From an uncultured Selenomonadales bacterium (GTDB taxonomy: Bacteria > Bacillota > Negativicutes > Selenomonadales > Selenomonadaceae), in assembly GCA_900315155.1 (NCBI GenBank), contig OMYB01000004.1, forward strand, positions 62,001 to 126,000: a stretch of DNA of 64,000 nucleotides, written 5' to 3'. Numbering within the stretch: the first letter of the stretch is position 1; each line of letters begins with the position of its first letter. The position numbers and the translations under genes were made by a program. Below, one piece after another: positions 8,701-19,167 of this stretch. A model generated the notes under the pieces. The model worked only from the letters and a program-made list of their open reading frames with translations. It was not told the origin of the DNA and searched no databases.

Positions 8701-11700
8701 GAATTATACGCTGGGCGGCCAGGCAATCCAGAACAATGGCACGGCGGATGTCACGGGCCAGTCCGGCAGTGGTTCCATTACGCCGCGTATCCTTACGCTG
8801 GAAAAGGTTGCGGGTGCGGGCAGCGTCGATAAAGAGTACGATGGCACGAAGAATGTGTATGTGGGCAGCGACAAGCACGAGGCCATCACCCTGGCTGACG
8901 GCCTGGTCCAGTACGCCGAGGGCTCCCATCAGCTCCTGGATGACGGCACGAGCCTGACGATTACGGGAAAATATGACGATCCGAATGTGCTGGTCGACAC
9001 GGCTACGCAAAAACCGGCAGCCCGGACGATTACCTATACGGTTCAGGTAAAGGGCGACACGAAGGGCAACTATGCCTTCGTTACCGCTGACCAGACGCAG
9101 CAGAATATCTCGGTGGAAAAGGCCGGCATTATTCAGCCGAAGAAGCTGACTGTCACCATCAACAAGGAACTGCATAAGACCTATGATGGCAGTGCTGTCG
9201 CAGGAAAACAGCAGACGGATACCCTGACGGCAGATGACATCACGCTGAATGGACTGGTTGTTGATGCGGATAAGACGGGCTCTAATGGTGTATTGACGGA
9301 TGACATCCTTGCGTCCATCAATGAAAATGGCCACTATGGTTATTTGTCCGGGACGGATTTCCAGGAAGATGGCCATGTCCATAACCCGGACGGAACGAAG
9401 ACAAAAGTCGTACGTTACACCGGCCTGACGTCAGGCAGTACGAACTATACCTTTCAGTCGGATACGGCGGATGCCAGCGGATATATCGATCCGCTGACGG
9501 TAACGTCGGTCAACGTCGTCCTGTCGAAAAATATCGGTAAAGTCTACGATGGCCAAAGCGATCTTGCCACAAAGGCGGACGGACAGAATGCAGCCGGAAC
9601 AGCAACGGACTATATCGAAAAAGTCACGACAGAAACGGCCAGCGGAACGCAGCTCGACCTGGATCTGACGGATGCCATAGGCCATTATGTCGATGCAGGC
9701 GGTAGCAATACGGCGAATGTCAAAAACGTCTCGAATGCCAAATTTTCCTTGAAACTCGATGAAAGCGGCGATTATCAGATTGCGGACAGCCTCAAGACAA
9801 ATGGCTGGGTCGAGCATACGCTTACCGATGCCGAGCGCGGGGATAAGACCATCTCCATTACGCCGCGTACGGTGTATGCGCATGTGACCAATCCGGAAAC
9901 ACTGGAAAAGACCTACGATGGCAAGACGGCTATCGGTGTCACCGGCGATGCTGCTGTCACCATCGATGGCTTGCTTTCGGATCTGGATCATTCTACGAAT
10001 ACCAGCTCGGGCAAGTTCCATGACAAGAATGTCGCTTATAAAGACAACATCGTCGATTTGGCTCACGTTACGACGAAGGATATCGACTATGCGATCAGCC
10101 TGAATGACGGCGATAAAGTCATGCAGGGAAACTATAATGTTTACAAGCAGGGGACAAAAGACCTGCTTAGTTATGGTACGCCAACTTCCACCGATAAGAC
10201 GAAATATCTGTTTGGTGTCGGCAAGATCAACCCACTCCAGACGGATGTGTCTTTCGTGAAGATCCAGAAGACGTTCGATAATAACACGTCTCTCGACAAC
10301 GTGAAGGCAAGAACAGCGGGCGAAACGGCGCTTACCGGCACCGTCGAAAACATCCAGAAGCATGAGATAACTGGCGGCGGTATGGAAGCGGATGACGTGA
10401 CGGTTACACCGGTGGTCGCTAGTTCTGCTTTTACGGATTCGGCTGTGGGTACGACGACCATCAACTATACCTTTACGCTCGGCGGCAGCGACAGGAACAA
10501 CTATTTCCTCAAAAATGCGAAAAAGACGGATACGGCGGATACCTATACGGCTCAGCAGGATGGCAATGCTATCCTTACGCTGAAGCTGACGGACGCAGAT
10601 ATCGAGCGTCTGTTCAACCTGGCGGATAACGAGGCCATCACGAAGGTCTACGATGGCAAGCGGGATGTGGCCTATACCCATGCCGATACGGACGAGCACA
10701 AAGACGAGCACTGGGGTGCACAGGCTGGCTCGGCTACGGCAGAGCAGTATTTCAAGTCGCTGACGATCGGCGGCGTCACGCTGGAACTGGGCAAAGATTA
10801 TACAATCAGCAAGGCGGAGTATAACTCTGCAAATGTGGCGGATGCGACGAAGGCGGAATATACTTTTGCTTTGCAGGGTGATACCGTCACGAACTTCGAT
10901 TTCAGCGGTCTTTCGTCGGATATCTACAAGGGCAGCAAAGACGGCGTGAATGGTCAGGTGTTTGCCTCCCATAAAGGCAAGATCACGCAGAAAAACATCA
11001 CGGCAGATCTGACGAATACGCCGCTCGACTCTACTATCTGGAAGCAGTACGATGGTACGGCAGCGGTCCGCCTGAATGATACGACGGATGTCGATGCCGA
11101 TTTCTTCAAGAACAAGATTGCGCTCACCGGCCTCATCACCGGTGAGAATGCCGTCACGACAGGCAGCAGCACGGCTGTGTATGCCGATGCGAATGGAAAT
11201 GTCCAGTACGGTGAAGATGGCACGACGCCAATCGCGCAGGCCATCACCTACACGGTCAAGCTGGACGGCGATCATGCGGGCAACTATAACGTCCTCAGCG
11301 ATACGCTCACGGGCGAAGGCACGATCAAGCCGCGCAAGCTGACGCTCGAAGTCACCGGCGAGCCGTTCACGCGTACCTATAATGGCAAGGATACCATCAA
11401 ACAGGATGCTATCAATGGTACGAATATCCAGATTCAGACTCAGAATAACGAGACGCTGAATCTGGATTTCGGAAGTATCAAGGGCTATTACGGTACGGAA
11501 AATAGTACGGCTGAGAACTTCGTGAGAAACGGAGATGTGCAGGGCCAGAAAGGAAAAACAGAAGAATACAAGAATATCCAGCTCACGGGCCTCACGACGG
11601 CTTTGAAAAAAGCAACGGGCAGCGCCAACGTCAAGAACTACACCATCGATGATACCGCCTTCTTTGCTGCATCTTCTGGCAAAGGCAAGATCACGCGTCT

Positions 11701-14700
11701 CGATCTGACGCAGGATGATTTCAAGACGCCGCATTTCGATGCAATCACCAAAGAATACGACGGGAATGAGTATATTTACAAGCAGGGGGATTCCGCTGAG
11801 AAGCTGAAAAATGCCAAGTCGAAATTCCATTTGGCCATCGATCATACGAAGGTTGGGACCGATGAAGATGTCGATATCGCTTACGAGCTGAAGTCTGCGG
11901 TCTATAACGACGGACAGAAGGATGTCACAAAGAGCAATGTCGGTGTTACCTATAAACTGGGGGGCATCGAGGAAAAAGAATTCAATAACTACAACATGTC
12001 GGAGGATCTGCTGAGTCAGTTCGTCGGCAAGACCTATAATTCGCTGGATAGTGACGAAAAGAGCAATAGCTATGGCGGAGCTGTCGGCAGCATCACCCCG
12101 CGCAAGCTTTATATCTCGCTGGATTCTCTCAAAGATAAGCCGGTCACGAAGGATTATGATGGCAAGACGGTCATTACGGATGTACGCGACTGGAAGAGCC
12201 TGATTCATGGTGCTGATTTCACGTATGGCGATGGGGCCGTCCTGGATGTCGATGCCCTGTATAACAGCCCCGATGTCGCCCGCGACAAGGATGGGAAGGT
12301 GGCCCACACGGCCATCAAGTACGTCCTTGGCGTCGGCGGAACGGGGAAGGCAGAGAACTATGCGTTCTATGATGCAGCCACGAAGGGAAAAGACACAGAG
12401 GAGCTCCTCAAGGACAACACCATCCTCGATGCAGAGGGCGGTCTCATCAAGCCGCTGCTGGTCTCGTTCCAGGTCAAGGGAAATGCCCTGACGCGCGCGT
12501 ATGACGGCACGGCCGATATTACGGCGGCGATGATCAATGATGCCATCGACGATGGCACGATTTCGCTCTCCGGGCTGAATAAGGGCGAAGACCTGACGCT
12601 GGGCAAGGGCTATATCACAGGACAATATGGTACGAATGACAGCACGAAGATGGAGTTCAAGGCCAACGGCGACGTCAATGGCGATGAAGCCGCGAAGGCC
12701 ATCCAGCTGACGGGGATCCAGCAGGCGCTGAACCATGCCACGAGTACGAAGGATACGAAGGGCTCGAACTATGAGTTCACGATCGGCGATACGGCAACGT
12801 ATACGGTCGGCGACAACAAGGGCAGCATCACGCGCATGAAGCTGGCGTCTGCCGAGGATATCAAGACGGTGTTCGATACGATCACCAAGGTCTATGATGG
12901 TACCCGCGATGTCACCTATACCCATCGGGATAAAGAGGGGGAGTACTGGGCCGGCAGCCAGACGGGCAGCGCGAAAGCAGAGGATTATCTGAAATCGCTG
13001 ACCATCGGCGGCATCGAGCTGCATGCTTTCGATACCGATGGCAAGACGCCGAAGGACTTCACGGTATCCGCAGCGTACAACAGCGAAAACGTCGCGGATG
13101 CCAAGCAGGCAGACTATACGCTTACGCTGGCTGACAACATCGCGAATAACTTTGATTTCAGCAAAGCGGTGACGGAAGCCGATGACACGGTGCGCTACGA
13201 TGCAGGAAGCCATGCGGTCCTCGCGCATCCGGATGCGACGATCACGGCAAAATTTGTCCAGGCATCGCTCACAGATACTCCGGCGGATCCCATCACGAAA
13301 CAGTACGATGGCACGACAAAGCTCGTCGATGATGACGGCCATGCGATCGACCTCACGAACAAGGTCGCTCTCAAGGGCCTCATCCAGGGCGATACCGTTG
13401 CGCTCGATATGGATAAGCTCAATGCGCATTATGCCGATGCGAACGTTGCCTATGATGATGAAGGCAAGGTGAAAGCGCAGGATGTGTTCTATACGGCGCA
13501 TCTGAAGGATACGGCCGCAGCGAAGCATGCGGCAAACTATATCATCAATCCGGACAAGGATGGCAAGGCAGACGAGACGCTGAAAGGAACGGGCATCATC
13601 AACCGCCGTCAGCTGAACGTCGTCTTTGGCGACCAAACGAAGACCTATGATGGCAATAATCTGCTGTACAAGGACTCGACGTCGGACTGGATCAACCGGA
13701 CCGGCACGGAAGCTATCACGCATAATCCGCTGAAAGGCTATGGTACGGATGATGTCAGCCTCACAGAGGATGCCATCAGCGGTACGTTTGACAGCGCCGG
13801 CACGGATGCGACGACGGTGAACTATACGGGCATTGCCTTCAAGAATGGGGATATGACGAAGAACTACGAGCTCGTCGACCGCGACGGCAAGACCATCGTC
13901 GATGGCAAGGCCGCAGGCAATGGCACGATTACGCCGTATGCGATTCAGGATGATCAGTATGTCTTCGCTTTCGACAAAGTGACGAAAGACTACGATGGCA
14001 CGGATAAGGTCATCGATGCAGACTCCTTCATCCGGAAGACGGACGCAGAAAAAGGTACTCAGTCTCCGTTCATCGACCTCAATGGCAATGGCCTCTATGA
14101 TGCGGACGATGGCGAGACGCTCGTCGATTACACGATCCAGGATACGGGCACGCATTTTGCCGATGCAAACAGCCATTATGGTGCGACGCAGGACGTGACG
14201 TATGCATTCACGGTCAAAAACGAGGCAGCGGGATTCATGAATCTCACGAGCCTGGCGCGCACGACGGATGGCGTCATCAACCCGCGCAAGACGACCTATA
14301 CGATCGTCAACCCGAGTATCAAAAAGACCTATGATGGAACGAAGAATGTCGTCGCCACCGATGCGGATGGCAGGACGACGGTCCTCACGGGTGAGCAGCT
14401 CGTCCACTACAACAATATCGTCGCTGGCGAAGACGCCAATACGATCAATACGGCAACGGCCGAGTATGGCGACAAGAATGCCGGTGATTGGACCGTTACC
14501 TATCATCTCACGAGCCAGGGCGGCAACTATCAGGTCGTCGATGCCGATGGTAATTCCATCTTTGAGGATACCTCGACCACGGGTACGATCGACAAGCGTC
14601 AGCTGGACCTCTATGTGGATGCCACGGATAAGACCTATGATGGCGATGCCGTGGTCAAGAAAATCAACGGGGCTGTATTCGGAACCGTCGATGGGCGGGC

Positions 14701-17359
14701 GGATACCGGCCTTGTCGATGGGGAAATCCTGACGCCATACACGGATGGCAGCGCGCACAGTATCGCCGGCACCTATGGTGTGATCGATGCCGATGGCAGC
14801 TTCCGGGCGGATGCGAATGTCAACCGCCTCGCGGATAACTCCGTCGGGCAGAAGGCCCTGGCCTATACGAACCTGCAGGATGCTTTGGCCAACAGCCAGA
14901 GCACCGGCACGAAGGAAGCCCTCGCCAGCAACTATACGATTGCGGATACGGCTTACTTCAAGGAAGGAGCAGAGAAAGGCAGGATCCTGCCGCTGGCAAT
15001 CACGGCAGATGCCGTAAAGGCGAAGTGGGGGACGATTTCGAAAGAGTATGACGGCACGGATGATGTCGTGGCTTTGGTCAAGAAAGGCGATACCACAATC
15101 AACGATCCGTCCAGCAAGCTGACGCTTTACTACCAGAGCGATGTCGGCGATAAGAAATTGATTGAAATCGGCTATACGCTGAACCAGGATGGCGCAAACT
15201 ACACGCAGTCCGATCAGGGTAAGGATATCACGGTCAACTATACGCTGCAGTCCGTCGATAAGCCATCGTTCACGAACGACAGCGGTTTCGGCAACTACAC
15301 GATGGATGACGATACCGTGAAAGCCGTCCAGAGCAAGACCTGGCAGACCACGGGCACGATCACGCCGAAGACGCTCACCGTCACGGTGCTGAAAGCCGAT
15401 GGCCAGGATAAGATCTATGATGGCACGAGAAATGCCGATGCCGGTAATATCTCGGTTACGGGCTTTGTCGATAAAGATATCCAGACGGTGAAGCCGACGG
15501 TCGTGGCCTACTACGAAGGCAGCGATGCCAAGGATAACGGCAAGAATGCCGGTGTGGACAAGACCGTCAAATACGAGATCAGCCTCGATGGCAATACCAA
15601 GGGCAACTATGTCTTTGCCAAAGATGATGATGCCGTGGATGACTATACGGAGCGCGAAGCGACGGGTACGATCGCGAAACGCAAGGTGTATGTCCAGTTC
15701 AAGGGCGATGCGGTCAGCGGAATCAACAAGACCTATGACGGCACGAAAGATATCGATGGCAGCTATGGCGACTACATCATGACCACCAAGGCGGACGATA
15801 CGACCGGCCTTGTCGGCGGTGATGATGCGGCCTTTGATGGCAGCACCGTTCAGGCACATTATGCCAGCGAGAATGTCGCCCATGATGCCGATGGCAATGT
15901 CACGACGCAGGATGTCTATTTCACGAACTTCAATCTGACGGGCACGGATGCCGATAACTATGAACTTATGACGCCGAGCCTCACGGGCAGCGGTACGATT
16001 ACGCCGCGCGCCCTGCAGGTCAGCCTGAAGGAAAGCCCGCACAAGATCTACGATGGCACGACGGAGGTCAAAGGAACGTCTGCCGATGGCATCGATTACG
16101 CTTCGATGCAGAATGTCAACGTCGATACGACGAACCTCGTCACGAATGATACGCTCAACAAACTGGATGAAGTGAATGTCACCCTGGATGGCACGCCGAC
16201 GTATGATTCGCAGCATGCCAACACGGATCCGGATGCGCGCATCGGCGTGACGTATAAGCTCAAATGGGATAATGCGAACTATACGCTGGAGCGCCAGCCA
16301 CTGGAAAGCCAGACGACGGTGACGTCGGATGACAGCACGCAGACAGCTGTACTCCATGATGCTGCAAAGGGCACCATCGAAGGCCGCGTGCTGACGATTG
16401 ACGTGATTTCGCCGGCAGAGAAGACGTATGATGGGACAAAGGCGGTAGCGGATGCGGCATCGCATCTTTCCATCGGAAACCTTGCCAAGGGCGATACGAT
16501 CGATATGCTCGGTTTTACGGCTAAGGGTACGTACAGTAGTGCGAACGCGGCCGACAGTGAGTCTGCCGACACGACGGATCGTACGGTCACGTACGATCTT
16601 GCCGCACTCAATACGGACTACATCATCGAAGATCCGGAAATCACGGGTACCGGTGTGATACGCCGCAAAGGACTGACGGTCACGGCGGAGCCGGTGTCCC
16701 GTCTGCAGTATGACCTGCGCGGCCTGCCGACGTCCTATAACGGCTCGGTCACGGGCTGGGTCAGCGGCGAGGAAGGCCAGAGCACGGCGTTCACGTTCCA
16801 TACGGACCCGGCGGATAACGTCACGACGGAGATCCCGGGCAACTACGGTATCTACGGCTGGTACAATGGGGCACAGAGCGGTAATTTTGGCCTGAACTAT
16901 ACGTTCGATCAGGATGCAGCGAATGCGACGGCCTTTGAGGTCGTCAACCTCAAGGAGTACCATGACCGCATCACGCCGGCCCATCAGGCAACGACGACGA
17001 CGACGGGCTATCATGAAGCCTCGCCGACGGATTTCGGTGCTTTCTACCGCAAGCCGGCGGAGACGGTGGCCTATAGCGGCGGTACGTCTGCCGGTGCCAT
17101 CAACAAGGCCGCGGATCAGGCGGCAGCTGGCACGTCGGAGAGCATCTCCGGCACGCAGGCCTATACGCCGGCCGATACGGGCAGCCAGGTCATCGGCCAG
17201 ATCGGTATCGAGAACACGAATGTCGTGAATATCGATGCGGCGGAGGCCGTCAATCTGCAGTCGGATGAGATCGTCGTCGAAAACACGGACAACGGTGCTG
17301 GCATCGCCATTTACGCCGAGAATCCGGAGGGCGAGATCGCCATCCGCAATGAGGCATAA
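5762..17359 (+). CDS. Giant TpsA-type filamentous haemagglutinin adhesin with YDG repeats
   Basis: A 3865-aa secreted exoprotein. Residues 1-32 form a Sec signal peptide ending near TYGA. Residues about 40-140 are the TPS secretion domain (NNVIDWKDFSVQKGETVRF, then NPKGVVMG, the NPNGI-like motif). Residues about 270-430 contain three GLUG-like repeats (for example AGGIAGYLTNSSTIENVYT). From Tyr627 to Tyr3556 come about 25 YDG repeats of roughly 122 aa, recognised by K-x-YDG-T plus a closing I-T-P-R/K motif. These are beta-sandwich stalk modules. The tail has no toxin, CDI or protease domain, arguing for an adhesin. I noticed a single Cys (near residue 502). It is followed 41 nt later by its TpsB partner. 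Confidence 0.93.
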   Translation: MDKVSRKEKLTLQVGVTLAAGMLSIVPVTYGAPVLDHVVTPQTKVEVSQQGKLTDVTSSVKNNVIDWKDFSVQKGETVRFDKGAKTNNYLNIVSGGTQSQINGTIQGGKDVYIVNPKGVVMGKDAQVDVGNLYVSTTKQQLDVTQYLESGASPLVNTSGSAAADVVNMGKISADTVHVEGGTIQFLDVADISAKGKNVVLQANDAIELGHAMTSSASTTKGIRRARSSSDSAYVTSIKPENYTNVSNESELNAVKNDLTKNYWLTDNIDLNGAEFTPIGGDTAYSGTFDGNFFEISNYKVSSGTYGGLFGNVSGTIQHLGVTGADISGVNFAGGIAGKLTSKGKISQSYVKVSSIQSKNGKPNPSLGAGGIVGVMDNGTVSESYVTGLSSANTTAGGIAGYLTNSSTIENVYTTAFSQDLKGIYNFLGDDQSSAKYAYTSASKIADSTNLNKTYLKTTSEATQYAEDYEQWKEDGKSLVSSEGGEDTKWRIYEGRSLPLLRCFLKANGTVNATYDYTNGETSGHADGTTNPEITYNHEKVQITNIHLSGKTEAGTIISQDLDDAELDANVDWNSTTKTARARSVLTQTQDGYDVIGTNITIVPRTVSISTEAGTDGYLNKAALEKTYDGTTNVDKDKLLSVLTGNTTTEGIISGDDTVTIDNNGLNGTYSQADVGDSEHGVYVTLSGGPVIKNAVKDSEKNTYYHNYAIDDDAKGLTADFDGLKLRGVINQAARKVSVASGSVITREYQGHSVYDVADDDKLTADKLGKDNENPYLKLTGIVMKTTQTGDTQTETKDDVYLTVLSPTGQYVDRDGDTDTPTGAVGDHKVKYEGLVLGGTKAGNYKLVDANDTDTVIYQVQTNGVGEDIGKDTGGSFYADGHINPKNIAMDSFALPTGTATKEYDNTPYLTKVGDTDIAGQSLSSTDVITGDRLAFTVTNTTDDKGNTYAAYFSKDNSKVKDKGDNYDITYHVTISGEDASNYTLGGQAIQNNGTADVTGQSGSGSITPRILTLEKVAGAGSVDKEYDGTKNVYVGSDKHEAITLADGLVQYAEGSHQLLDDGTSLTITGKYDDPNVLVDTATQKPAARTITYTVQVKGDTKGNYAFVTADQTQQNISVEKAGIIQPKKLTVTINKELHKTYDGSAVAGKQQTDTLTADDITLNGLVVDADKTGSNGVLTDDILASINENGHYGYLSGTDFQEDGHVHNPDGTKTKVVRYTGLTSGSTNYTFQSDTADASGYIDPLTVTSVNVVLSKNIGKVYDGQSDLATKADGQNAAGTATDYIEKVTTETASGTQLDLDLTDAIGHYVDAGGSNTANVKNVSNAKFSLKLDESGDYQIADSLKTNGWVEHTLTDAERGDKTISITPRTVYAHVTNPETLEKTYDGKTAIGVTGDAAVTIDGLLSDLDHSTNTSSGKFHDKNVAYKDNIVDLAHVTTKDIDYAISLNDGDKVMQGNYNVYKQGTKDLLSYGTPTSTDKTKYLFGVGKINPLQTDVSFVKIQKTFDNNTSLDNVKARTAGETALTGTVENIQKHEITGGGMEADDVTVTPVVASSAFTDSAVGTTTINYTFTLGGSDRNNYFLKNAKKTDTADTYTAQQDGNAILTLKLTDADIERLFNLADNEAITKVYDGKRDVAYTHADTDEHKDEHWGAQAGSATAEQYFKSLTIGGVTLELGKDYTISKAEYNSANVADATKAEYTFALQGDTVTNFDFSGLSSDIYKGSKDGVNGQVFASHKGKITQKNITADLTNTPLDSTIWKQYDGTAAVRLNDTTDVDADFFKNKIALTGLITGENAVTTGSSTAVYADANGNVQYGEDGTTPIAQAITYTVKLDGDHAGNYNVLSDTLTGEGTIKPRKLTLEVTGEPFTRTYNGKDTIKQDAINGTNIQIQTQNNETLNLDFGSIKGYYGTENSTAENFVRNGDVQGQKGKTEEYKNIQLTGLTTALKKATGSANVKNYTIDDTAFFAASSGKGKITRLDLTQDDFKTPHFDAITKEYDGNEYIYKQGDSAEKLKNAKSKFHLAIDHTKVGTDEDVDIAYELKSAVYNDGQKDVTKSNVGVTYKLGGIEEKEFNNYNMSEDLLSQFVGKTYNSLDSDEKSNSYGGAVGSITPRKLYISLDSLKDKPVTKDYDGKTVITDVRDWKSLIHGADFTYGDGAVLDVDALYNSPDVARDKDGKVAHTAIKYVLGVGGTGKAENYAFYDAATKGKDTEELLKDNTILDAEGGLIKPLLVSFQVKGNALTRAYDGTADITAAMINDAIDDGTISLSGLNKGEDLTLGKGYITGQYGTNDSTKMEFKANGDVNGDEAAKAIQLTGIQQALNHATSTKDTKGSNYEFTIGDTATYTVGDNKGSITRMKLASAEDIKTVFDTITKVYDGTRDVTYTHRDKEGEYWAGSQTGSAKAEDYLKSLTIGGIELHAFDTDGKTPKDFTVSAAYNSENVADAKQADYTLTLADNIANNFDFSKAVTEADDTVRYDAGSHAVLAHPDATITAKFVQASLTDTPADPITKQYDGTTKLVDDDGHAIDLTNKVALKGLIQGDTVALDMDKLNAHYADANVAYDDEGKVKAQDVFYTAHLKDTAAAKHAANYIINPDKDGKADETLKGTGIINRRQLNVVFGDQTKTYDGNNLLYKDSTSDWINRTGTEAITHNPLKGYGTDDVSLTEDAISGTFDSAGTDATTVNYTGIAFKNGDMTKNYELVDRDGKTIVDGKAAGNGTITPYAIQDDQYVFAFDKVTKDYDGTDKVIDADSFIRKTDAEKGTQSPFIDLNGNGLYDADDGETLVDYTIQDTGTHFADANSHYGATQDVTYAFTVKNEAAGFMNLTSLARTTDGVINPRKTTYTIVNPSIKKTYDGTKNVVATDADGRTTVLTGEQLVHYNNIVAGEDANTINTATAEYGDKNAGDWTVTYHLTSQGGNYQVVDADGNSIFEDTSTTGTIDKRQLDLYVDATDKTYDGDAVVKKINGAVFGTVDGRADTGLVDGEILTPYTDGSAHSIAGTYGVIDADGSFRADANVNRLADNSVGQKALAYTNLQDALANSQSTGTKEALASNYTIADTAYFKEGAEKGRILPLAITADAVKAKWGTISKEYDGTDDVVALVKKGDTTINDPSSKLTLYYQSDVGDKKLIEIGYTLNQDGANYTQSDQGKDITVNYTLQSVDKPSFTNDSGFGNYTMDDDTVKAVQSKTWQTTGTITPKTLTVTVLKADGQDKIYDGTRNADAGNISVTGFVDKDIQTVKPTVVAYYEGSDAKDNGKNAGVDKTVKYEISLDGNTKGNYVFAKDDDAVDDYTEREATGTIAKRKVYVQFKGDAVSGINKTYDGTKDIDGSYGDYIMTTKADDTTGLVGGDDAAFDGSTVQAHYASENVAHDADGNVTTQDVYFTNFNLTGTDADNYELMTPSLTGSGTITPRALQVSLKESPHKIYDGTTEVKGTSADGIDYASMQNVNVDTTNLVTNDTLNKLDEVNVTLDGTPTYDSQHANTDPDARIGVTYKLKWDNANYTLERQPLESQTTVTSDDSTQTAVLHDAAKGTIEGRVLTIDVISPAEKTYDGTKAVADAASHLSIGNLAKGDTIDMLGFTAKGTYSSANAADSESADTTDRTVTYDLAALNTDYIIEDPEITGTGVIRRKGLTVTAEPVSRLQYDLRGLPTSYNGSVTGWVSGEEGQSTAFTFHTDPADNVTTEIPGNYGIYGWYNGAQSGNFGLNYTFDQDAANATAFEVVNLKEYHDRITPAHQATTTTTGYHEASPTDFGAFYRKPAETVAYSGGTSAGAINKAADQAAAGTSESISGTQAYTPADTGSQVIGQIGIENTNVVNIDAAEAVNLQSDEIVVENTDNGAGIAIYAENPEGEIAIRNEA

Positions 17360-17400
17360 AAGAGAAACAACAGGGAAACCAATAGATTAGGGGTATGTGC

Positions 17401-19140
17401 ATGAATCGGCTTAACAAGAAAATCGGTCTGGCCCTCGCGGCTGTGATGGCGGCAGGTGTGCTGCCGGGCGTGGCAATGGCCGCGCCTGCGGCATCAACCG
17501 TGCAAGTGCCGCCAGAACTGCAGCATCAGAGGGATAGCGTCGTTGGTAAGATGCAGCAGCAGGCCCAGAAGCAGGCGCAGGGCGCAATGCCTACGCCACA
17601 GCAGCCGGCGCAGGCAGAGATCGAGAACGGGCAGACGCCGGCGGAAACGACGCAGGATGAGGTCCATTTCACGATCCGGAATTTCCGCCTCGAGGCGCTG
17701 GAGCTCTATCTCAATGAGGATGACCTTTCGGCCATTCTCGAGAAGTCGATGGGGCACGACCTGACACTGACGGATCTGAACCGTACGGTCAACGAGGTCA
17801 CGCGCTATGCGCGCATGCACGGCTATCCGGCTGCGGCGGCCTATGTGCCGGCACAGGAGTCCAAGGACGGCGTCGTGCTCATCAAGATGATTCCGGGCCG
17901 GTTCGGCGCCGTGCATCTGGATAACCGGAGCAAGCTGAAGAACAGCGTGGCCGAAGGATTCCTGCACGGCGTCAAGGCTGGCGATATCATTCAGAGCAAG
18001 GACCTCGAGACGCTGCTGTACTCCATCTCGGATGTCAGCGGCACGAAGGCCGTCGGTGTCCTGAGCCCCGGCAAGGAGTTCGGCACGAGCGACCTCACGG
18101 TGCGCATTGAGAACGGCAAGGGGACGAATACGGTCCTCTATACCGAGAATTACGGTGCAAAAACCTCGGGCCGCTACCGCCTCGGCGTGCAGCACAGCAT
18201 CTATGATGTGAATGGCACGGGCGCAAAGGTCAATGTCGGTGGGCTGATCTCGAACAAGAATCTGCACAACTACTATGTGAACTACGAGACGCTCGTAGGC
18301 CATGGCGGCACGACGCTCGGTTTTGGTGTGAGCCGCATGGACTATGACCTCGGTGCGAGCCTGAACCGCCTGAATGCGACCGGTATTGCGACGACGTACA
18401 GTATTTTCGGCAGTCGTCCGCTTTATCATCTCACGAGCCGCCAGATGCAGTTCAACTATGGTTATAACTACCGGAACCTGCACGATGACCTCAATTTCGA
18501 GGGTGCGGAACTCGACAGCGCAAAACACTCCAACAGCGTTTACGCCGGCCTTTCCGGTTATTGGAAGCGCAACAACTTCCTCACGAATTATGACTTCAAG
18601 GTGACGACGGGCAAAATGACGCCGAATTCGGACTATGCCCGCGCCATCGATGAGGGGCATAACCACGATGCAGGACACTATACGAAGGCTGAGATCAACC
18701 TTTCCTCCGTCGTGGGGACGGGCCATCGCAGCGACCTGCTCATCAAGCTCGCTGCCCAGACGGCCAACCACAATCTCGATGGATCGGAGGAGCTTTCCCT
18801 CGGCGGCGCGAACGGTGTCCGTGCGTATCCGCAGGGCGAGGGATCCGGTGACATCGGCTGGATGGGTACGGCGGAGTGGCGCATGTATACGGATGTGCCG
18901 GGCCTCGTGCCGAGCATCTATTTCGATGCCGGTCATGTGAAGTATAGCAAGGACGGCGTCCTGCAGGGCACTGAGAGCGGCATCACGCTGAAGGGCTGGG
19001 GCATCGGCCTCGCCTATTCGCAGCCGAGTGACTGGTTCGCCCGTCTCGACTACGCACGCCGCGTCGGCGGGGACCCGAACCTCTCCTCGGAGGCAAAGGC
19101 CAAGAACCGCTGCTGGTTCCTCATGGGCAAGATCTGGTAA
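17401..19140 (+). CDS. TpsB outer-membrane transporter (ShlB/FhaC/HecB family)
   Basis: A 579-aa Omp85-superfamily protein that would export the preceding giant adhesin across the outer membrane. A signal peptide (NKKIGLALAAVMAAG..., cleavage near AMA-AP) is followed by a Gln/Pro-rich linker. Next comes a POTRA_2 domain (about residues 85-170, VHFTIRNFRLEALEL), then a 16-strand-type beta-barrel ending in an aromatic residue (...FLMGKIW), the usual C-terminal signal for BAM insertion. I start at the second ATG (17401), which lies 7 nt after AGGGG; the ATG at 17395 is too close. The gene order tpsA-tpsB on one strand fits an operon. Its presence requires a diderm envelope. Confidence 0.92.
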   Translation: MNRLNKKIGLALAAVMAAGVLPGVAMAAPAASTVQVPPELQHQRDSVVGKMQQQAQKQAQGAMPTPQQPAQAEIENGQTPAETTQDEVHFTIRNFRLEALELYLNEDDLSAILEKSMGHDLTLTDLNRTVNEVTRYARMHGYPAAAAYVPAQESKDGVVLIKMIPGRFGAVHLDNRSKLKNSVAEGFLHGVKAGDIIQSKDLETLLYSISDVSGTKAVGVLSPGKEFGTSDLTVRIENGKGTNTVLYTENYGAKTSGRYRLGVQHSIYDVNGTGAKVNVGGLISNKNLHNYYVNYETLVGHGGTTLGFGVSRMDYDLGASLNRLNATGIATTYSIFGSRPLYHLTSRQMQFNYGYNYRNLHDDLNFEGAELDSAKHSNSVYAGLSGYWKRNNFLTNYDFKVTTGKMTPNSDYARAIDEGHNHDAGHYTKAEINLSSVVGTGHRSDLLIKLAAQTANHNLDGSEELSLGGANGVRAYPQGEGSGDIGWMGTAEWRMYTDVPGLVPSIYFDAGHVKYSKDGVLQGTESGITLKGWGIGLAYSQPSDWFARLDYARRVGGDPNLSSEAKAKNRCWFLMGKIW

Positions 19141-19167
19141 GGCACAGGGACTTCATAGGTACTACAA

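Noticed and set aside
9431-17014. A 2527-codon open frame on the minus strand inside the giant adhesin gene
   Set aside because: It has no family signature, is rich in Arg and Ile from antisense reading of biased repeats, and lies wholly opposite a gene with clear domains. The 1.5 kb open frame at 7853-9382 has the same cause.
17110-17359. A C-terminal toxin or CDI module in the giant adhesin
   Set aside because: The last residues are short acidic repeats with no catalytic motif, there is no VENN-like marker, and no small immunity gene follows; tpsB comes next.
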